A stretch of DNA of 64,000 nucleotides from Actinoplanes sp. L3-i22 (GTDB lineage: Bacteria > Actinomycetota > Actinomycetes > Mycobacteriales > Micromonosporaceae): contig NZ_AP024745.1 of assembly GCF_019704555.1 (NCBI RefSeq), positions 8,688,501 to 8,752,500 on the forward strand, read 5' to 3'. Of this stretch, positions 60,983 to 64,000 are shown piece after piece. The notes beneath the pieces were generated by a model. It worked only from the letters and a program-made list of their open reading frames with translations, searched no databases and had not been told where the DNA came from. Each line of letters starts with the position of its first letter. The first letter of the stretch is position 1. Both the position numbers and the translations under genes were made by a program.

Positions 60983-62761
60983 TTGCCACCCCTTCCACGC
61001 CGCGCACCGCGGGCCGGCATCCATCCCGACCCCTCCAAGAGCTGGCTCCGCCGCGCCTGGCCGCTGCTCAAGGCACACCGCACCCTGCTGATCACCTCGC
61101 TCGGGCTCTCGTTCATCGGGCTGATCGTGCAGGTGCAGATCCCCAACCTGGTCCGGGTCGGCATCGACCGGGCGCTCGTCGCGCACACCGCCGGCCTGGC
61201 CAGATACGTGTGGCTGATCGCCGGCCTGGCCCTCACCCAGGGCGTGATCAACTACCTGGCCCGGCTCTATCTACTGCGTACGGCATACGAGCTGGAGTAC
61301 GACCTACGCAGCATCGTGTTCAGCCACTTCATGCGGATGTCGTACGGCTTCTACGACCGGGTCCAGTCCGGCGAGCTGATGTCCCGCGCCACCTCGGACA
61401 TCCGCGCCGTCCAGATGTACCTCACGTTCGGCCCGTCGATCCTGGTCCAGTGCATGATCGCGGTGATCGCGTTCGTGCTGATGGTCTCGATCAACCCGCT
61501 GCTCGCGGTGGTCGCGATGCTGACCATGCCGGCGATCGCGGTCCTCGGCGTCCGGATGCGCAAGGCGATCTTCCCGGTCTCCTGGCTGATCCAGTCCCGG
61601 CTGGCCGGCATCGCCACCGTCGTCGACGAGAACATCCAGGGGGTACGGATCGTCAAGGCGTTCGCGGCCGAGCAGCGGCAGGTCGACACGCTCGCCGGTG
61701 CCGCCGACCGGGTCCGCTGGGCGTACACCACGGACGCCCGGCTGCGCAGCCGGTGGATCCCGGTGATGGACAACCTGCCCCGGCTCGGGCTGGCGCTGGT
61801 GCTTCTGGTCGGCGGGCTGATGGTGCTGCACGGGCACGCGACGGTGGGGACGGTGGTGGCGTTCAACTCGTACGTCCTGATGCTGCAGCCGCCGTTCCGG
61901 ATGCTCGGCATGATCATCATGATGGGCCAGCGAGCGGCCGCCTCCTCGCAGCGTATTTACGACATTCTAGATACAAAAGCTGAAATAACGGACAGGGAAG
62001 ACACGGTGACGCCAGCGCCACGCGGCGACCTCGAGTTCCGAAATGTCCTTTTCGACTACCCGGACGGCACCCCCGGGCTCAAGGGCTTGGACCTGCACAT
62101 CCGCCCAGGTGAAACGGTGGCGCTGGTCGGCGCGACGGGAAGCGGCAAGTCCACGATCGGCCGGCTGGCCGCCCGCTTCTACGACGTGACCGGCGGCGAG
62201 GTGACGCTCGACGGGGTCGACGTCCGCGACTACCCCCTGGAAACCCTGCGCGACCGGGTCGGCATCGTCCCCGACGAGCCGTTCCTGTTCTCGGTCTCGC
62301 TGCACGACAACATCGCCTTCGGCCGCCCGGCGGCCACCCGGGACCAGGTCGTCGCCGCGGCGGTCGCGGCCGGCGCCGACGGGTTCATCCGGGAACTGCC
62401 CGAGGGGTACGACACGGTGGTCGGCGAGCGCGGCTACACGCTCTCCGGCGGTCAGCGGCAGCGGGTCGCGATCGCCCGGGCGCTGCTGGTCAACCCGCCG
62501 GTGCTGATCCTGGACGACGCGACCAGTGCGGTCGACGTCCGGGTCGAGCACGAGATCCACGAGTCGCTGCGCACGCTGATGGTCGGCCGCACCACGATCA
62601 TGGTGGCGCACCGGCTCGCCACGATCGGCCTGGCCGACCGCGTGATCCTGATCGAGGACGGCCGGGTGGCCGCCGACGGCACGCACGCCGGGCTGCTGGC
62701 CACCGAACCCCGATACGCCCAGGTCCTGGCCGCGGCCAGCGCGGCGGAGGTAAAAGCATGA
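60983..62761 (+). CDS. ABC exporter half-transporter (TMD-NBD), first subunit
   Basis: A 592-residue type I exporter subunit. Six membrane helices occupy about 30-310. In the ATPase part Walker A is GATGSGKST (about 386-394), the signature is LSGGQRQRVA, Walker B reads VLILDDATSAVD and the H-loop is MVAHRLA. Walker B has Asp-Asp rather than Asp-Glu, so the catalytic Glu is Asp, typical of the degenerate half in heterodimers. TTG start at 60983 follows TTAGGAG. The stop overlaps the next gene as ATGA, so the two halves form a heterodimer. Substrate unknown (drug, peptide, lipid or siderophore). Confidence 0.93.
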   Translation: MPPLPRRAPRAGIHPDPSKSWLRRAWPLLKAHRTLLITSLGLSFIGLIVQVQIPNLVRVGIDRALVAHTAGLARYVWLIAGLALTQGVINYLARLYLLRTAYELEYDLRSIVFSHFMRMSYGFYDRVQSGELMSRATSDIRAVQMYLTFGPSILVQCMIAVIAFVLMVSINPLLAVVAMLTMPAIAVLGVRMRKAIFPVSWLIQSRLAGIATVVDENIQGVRIVKAFAAEQRQVDTLAGAADRVRWAYTTDARLRSRWIPVMDNLPRLGLALVLLVGGLMVLHGHATVGTVVAFNSYVLMLQPPFRMLGMIIMMGQRAAASSQRIYDILDTKAEITDREDTVTPAPRGDLEFRNVLFDYPDGTPGLKGLDLHIRPGETVALVGATGSGKSTIGRLAARFYDVTGGEVTLDGVDVRDYPLETLRDRVGIVPDEPFLFSVSLHDNIAFGRPAATRDQVVAAAVAAGADGFIRELPEGYDTVVGERGYTLSGGQRQRVAIARALLVNPPVLILDDATSAVDVRVEHEIHESLRTLMVGRTTIMVAHRLATIGLADRVILIEDGRVAADGTHAGLLATEPRYAQVLAAASAAEVKA

Positions 62762-64000
62762 GCATGTTCGGAGGCGGCTTCGGCGGGCCTGGGGGCGGGC
62801 CGGGCTCGGGGCCGATCGGTGGCATGGGCGGCGTCGGCGCCGGCCGCCGCGACCGTCAGCAGGGCGGCAGCCCGTTCGCCGGCATCCCACCGGAGCTCGC
62901 CGCCGGCGTGGCCCGCCTGGAGTCCACCGAGCCGGCGCATCCTGCCCCGGACGAGCCGTTCCACCAGCAACCGGACAACCGCGAACTCACCCTCTGGGCG
63001 CTGCTGGTCAACCGGCCGGCGGTCCTGGCCACCGCCGCCGTCGCGGTGCTCGCCGAGGCATTGTTGCTGCAGGCCGGCCCGCTGCTGGTGCAGATCGGCA
63101 TCGACCACGGGATCGTCGCGCGGGACGTGCCGGTGCTGGTGATGGCCGCGGTCGCGTTCCTCGCCGCGGTCGTGCTGACCGCGGTCGCGTCCGGCGTGCG
63201 GATCCGGCAGAGCGGGCGGCTCGCCGCGTACGTCACCCGGGACCTGCGGGTTCGCGTCTTCAGTCACCTGCAGCGGCTCAGCCTGGACTTCTACACCCGG
63301 GAGAAGGCCGGGGTCACGATGACCCGGATGACCTCCGACGTCGAGGCGATCCAGCAGCTGCTCCAGGAGGGCTTCGCCCAGTTCCTGATCCAGGGGCTGA
63401 CCATGGTCGTGGTCACCGCGGTGCTCGTGCACTACAACGTGGAGCTGGCCGCGATCACGCTGCTGCTGGTGATCCCGCCGCTCGCGGCGCTGTCGATCTG
63501 GTTCCGCAAGGCCGCCGACCACGGCTACAACCGGCAGCGCGACGCGATCGCGGGGCTCTTCTCGCACCTGTCCGAGAGCCTCTACGGCGTCCGCGTGATC
63601 ACCGCCCACAACCAGCAGCAACGCAGTGTCGTCGAGCATCGCGAGGTGGTCGGCGCGTACCGGGACGCCAACGACCACACCGGCCGGATCAACGCCGTCT
63701 ACGGCCCCGGCAGCTCGGTGATCGGCCTGCTCGGGCTGGCCGCGCTGCTGCTCATCGGCGGGCGGATGGTGCTGCGCGGCGAGCTGACCATCGGCGAGCT
63801 GACCGCGTTCGTGCTCTACCTCAACGCGTTCTTCCAGCCGGTCCAGCAACTCGTGCAGCTCTACACGAACTATCAGCAGGCCCGGGCGGCTCTCGGCAAG
63901 CTGCGCGGATTGCTGGGGACGGCTCCCGGCGTACCGGAAGCAATTGATGCTCTTGATCTTCCGCCGGCGAACGGCGGCATCGAACTGCGGAACGTCTCCT
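62758..64000 (+). CDS. ABC exporter half-transporter, second subunit (cut by window end)
   Basis: The gene runs off the window; 414 residues are seen. A Gly-rich start (MSMFGGGFGG) and a disordered stretch to about 75 precede six helices typical of type I exporters, including RDLRVRVFSHLQRLSLDFY and TRMTSDVEAIQQLL. The ATPase part begins with IELRNVS at the end. ATG at 62758 overlaps the previous stop as ATGA. With the upstream half, it should form a heterodimeric pump; this half probably carries the competent ATPase site. Confidence 0.93.
   Translation, partial: MSMFGGGFGGPGGGPGSGPIGGMGGVGAGRRDRQQGGSPFAGIPPELAAGVARLESTEPAHPAPDEPFHQQPDNRELTLWALLVNRPAVLATAAVAVLAEALLLQAGPLLVQIGIDHGIVARDVPVLVMAAVAFLAAVVLTAVASGVRIRQSGRLAAYVTRDLRVRVFSHLQRLSLDFYTREKAGVTMTRMTSDVEAIQQLLQEGFAQFLIQGLTMVVVTAVLVHYNVELAAITLLLVIPPLAALSIWFRKAADHGYNRQRDAIAGLFSHLSESLYGVRVITAHNQQQRSVVEHREVVGAYRDANDHTGRINAVYGPGSSVIGLLGLAALLLIGGRMVLRGELTIGELTAFVLYLNAFFQPVQQLVQLYTNYQQARAALGKLRGLLGTAPGVPEAIDALDLPPANGGIELRNVS

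Overview
The window is very GC-rich double-stranded DNA (roughly 70% or more) with many GTG/TTG starts, frequent ATGA/GTGA gene overlaps, two-component ABC exporters, LexA and many TetR regulators. This fits a filamentous actinomycete. The gene mix (copper-type membrane operon, rhamnose isomerase, GGDEF/EAL proteins, Wzx/Wzy cluster) suggests Micromonosporaceae, perhaps an Actinoplanes-like organism, but no rRNA or species marker is present. I see no tRNA, rRNA, CRISPR, insertion sequence or prophage.

Layout. 1-822: low-complexity repeats, a hairpin and two DnaA boxes. 0.8-4.5 kb (-): amidase, CocE hydrolase and DUF3237 operon, divergent from a TetR gene. 5.2-10.4 kb (-): complete peptide/oligosaccharide ABC importer. 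10.6-12.6 kb: GH42 beta-galactosidase with a clear terminator. 12.7-15.0 kb: membrane GGDEF-EAL protein. 14.9-18.3 kb: aldo/keto reductase with a MerR-type promoter, then a drug-efflux MFS pump and its TetR. 18.4-21.1 kb: a class A penicillin-binding protein fused to a beta-lactamase-like domain. 21.3-26.1 kb: a 1609-residue DUF4011 helicase-nuclease. 26.3-37.2 kb: an exopolysaccharide locus with a bacillosamine-type set (dehydratase, aminotransferase, initiating transferase) and a gutted acetyltransferase, plus chain-length protein, glycosyltransferases, flippase and polymerase. 37-45 kb: DedA, MFS, RhaI, methyltransferase, LexA, phosphotransferase. 44.6-49.0 kb (-): a four-gene membrane operon whose first gene carries both copper-site motifs of the PmoC/AmoC family. 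49-64 kb: regulators, RhaM, Ndh-2, thymidine kinase, a secreted nuclease-like protein, a second aldo/keto reductase, a TPR-GGDEF protein and an ABC exporter pair cut by the window end.

How the parts fit. The 26-37 kb genes together would make a lipid-linked repeat unit, flip it and polymerise it. rhaI and rhaM lie 10 kb apart but share a TGAAACGTWTCA operator, so they look like one regulon. The 0.8-10.4 kb genes look like uptake and hydrolysis of peptides, amides or esters.

A theme crossing the whole window is short tandem repeats. Inside genes every unit length is a multiple of three (15, 18, 21, 33, 45, 54 bp), while repeats between genes have other lengths (43, 52 bp) and look copied from gene 3' ends. 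The most promising candidate for something undescribed is the 44.6-49.0 kb copper-type operon.
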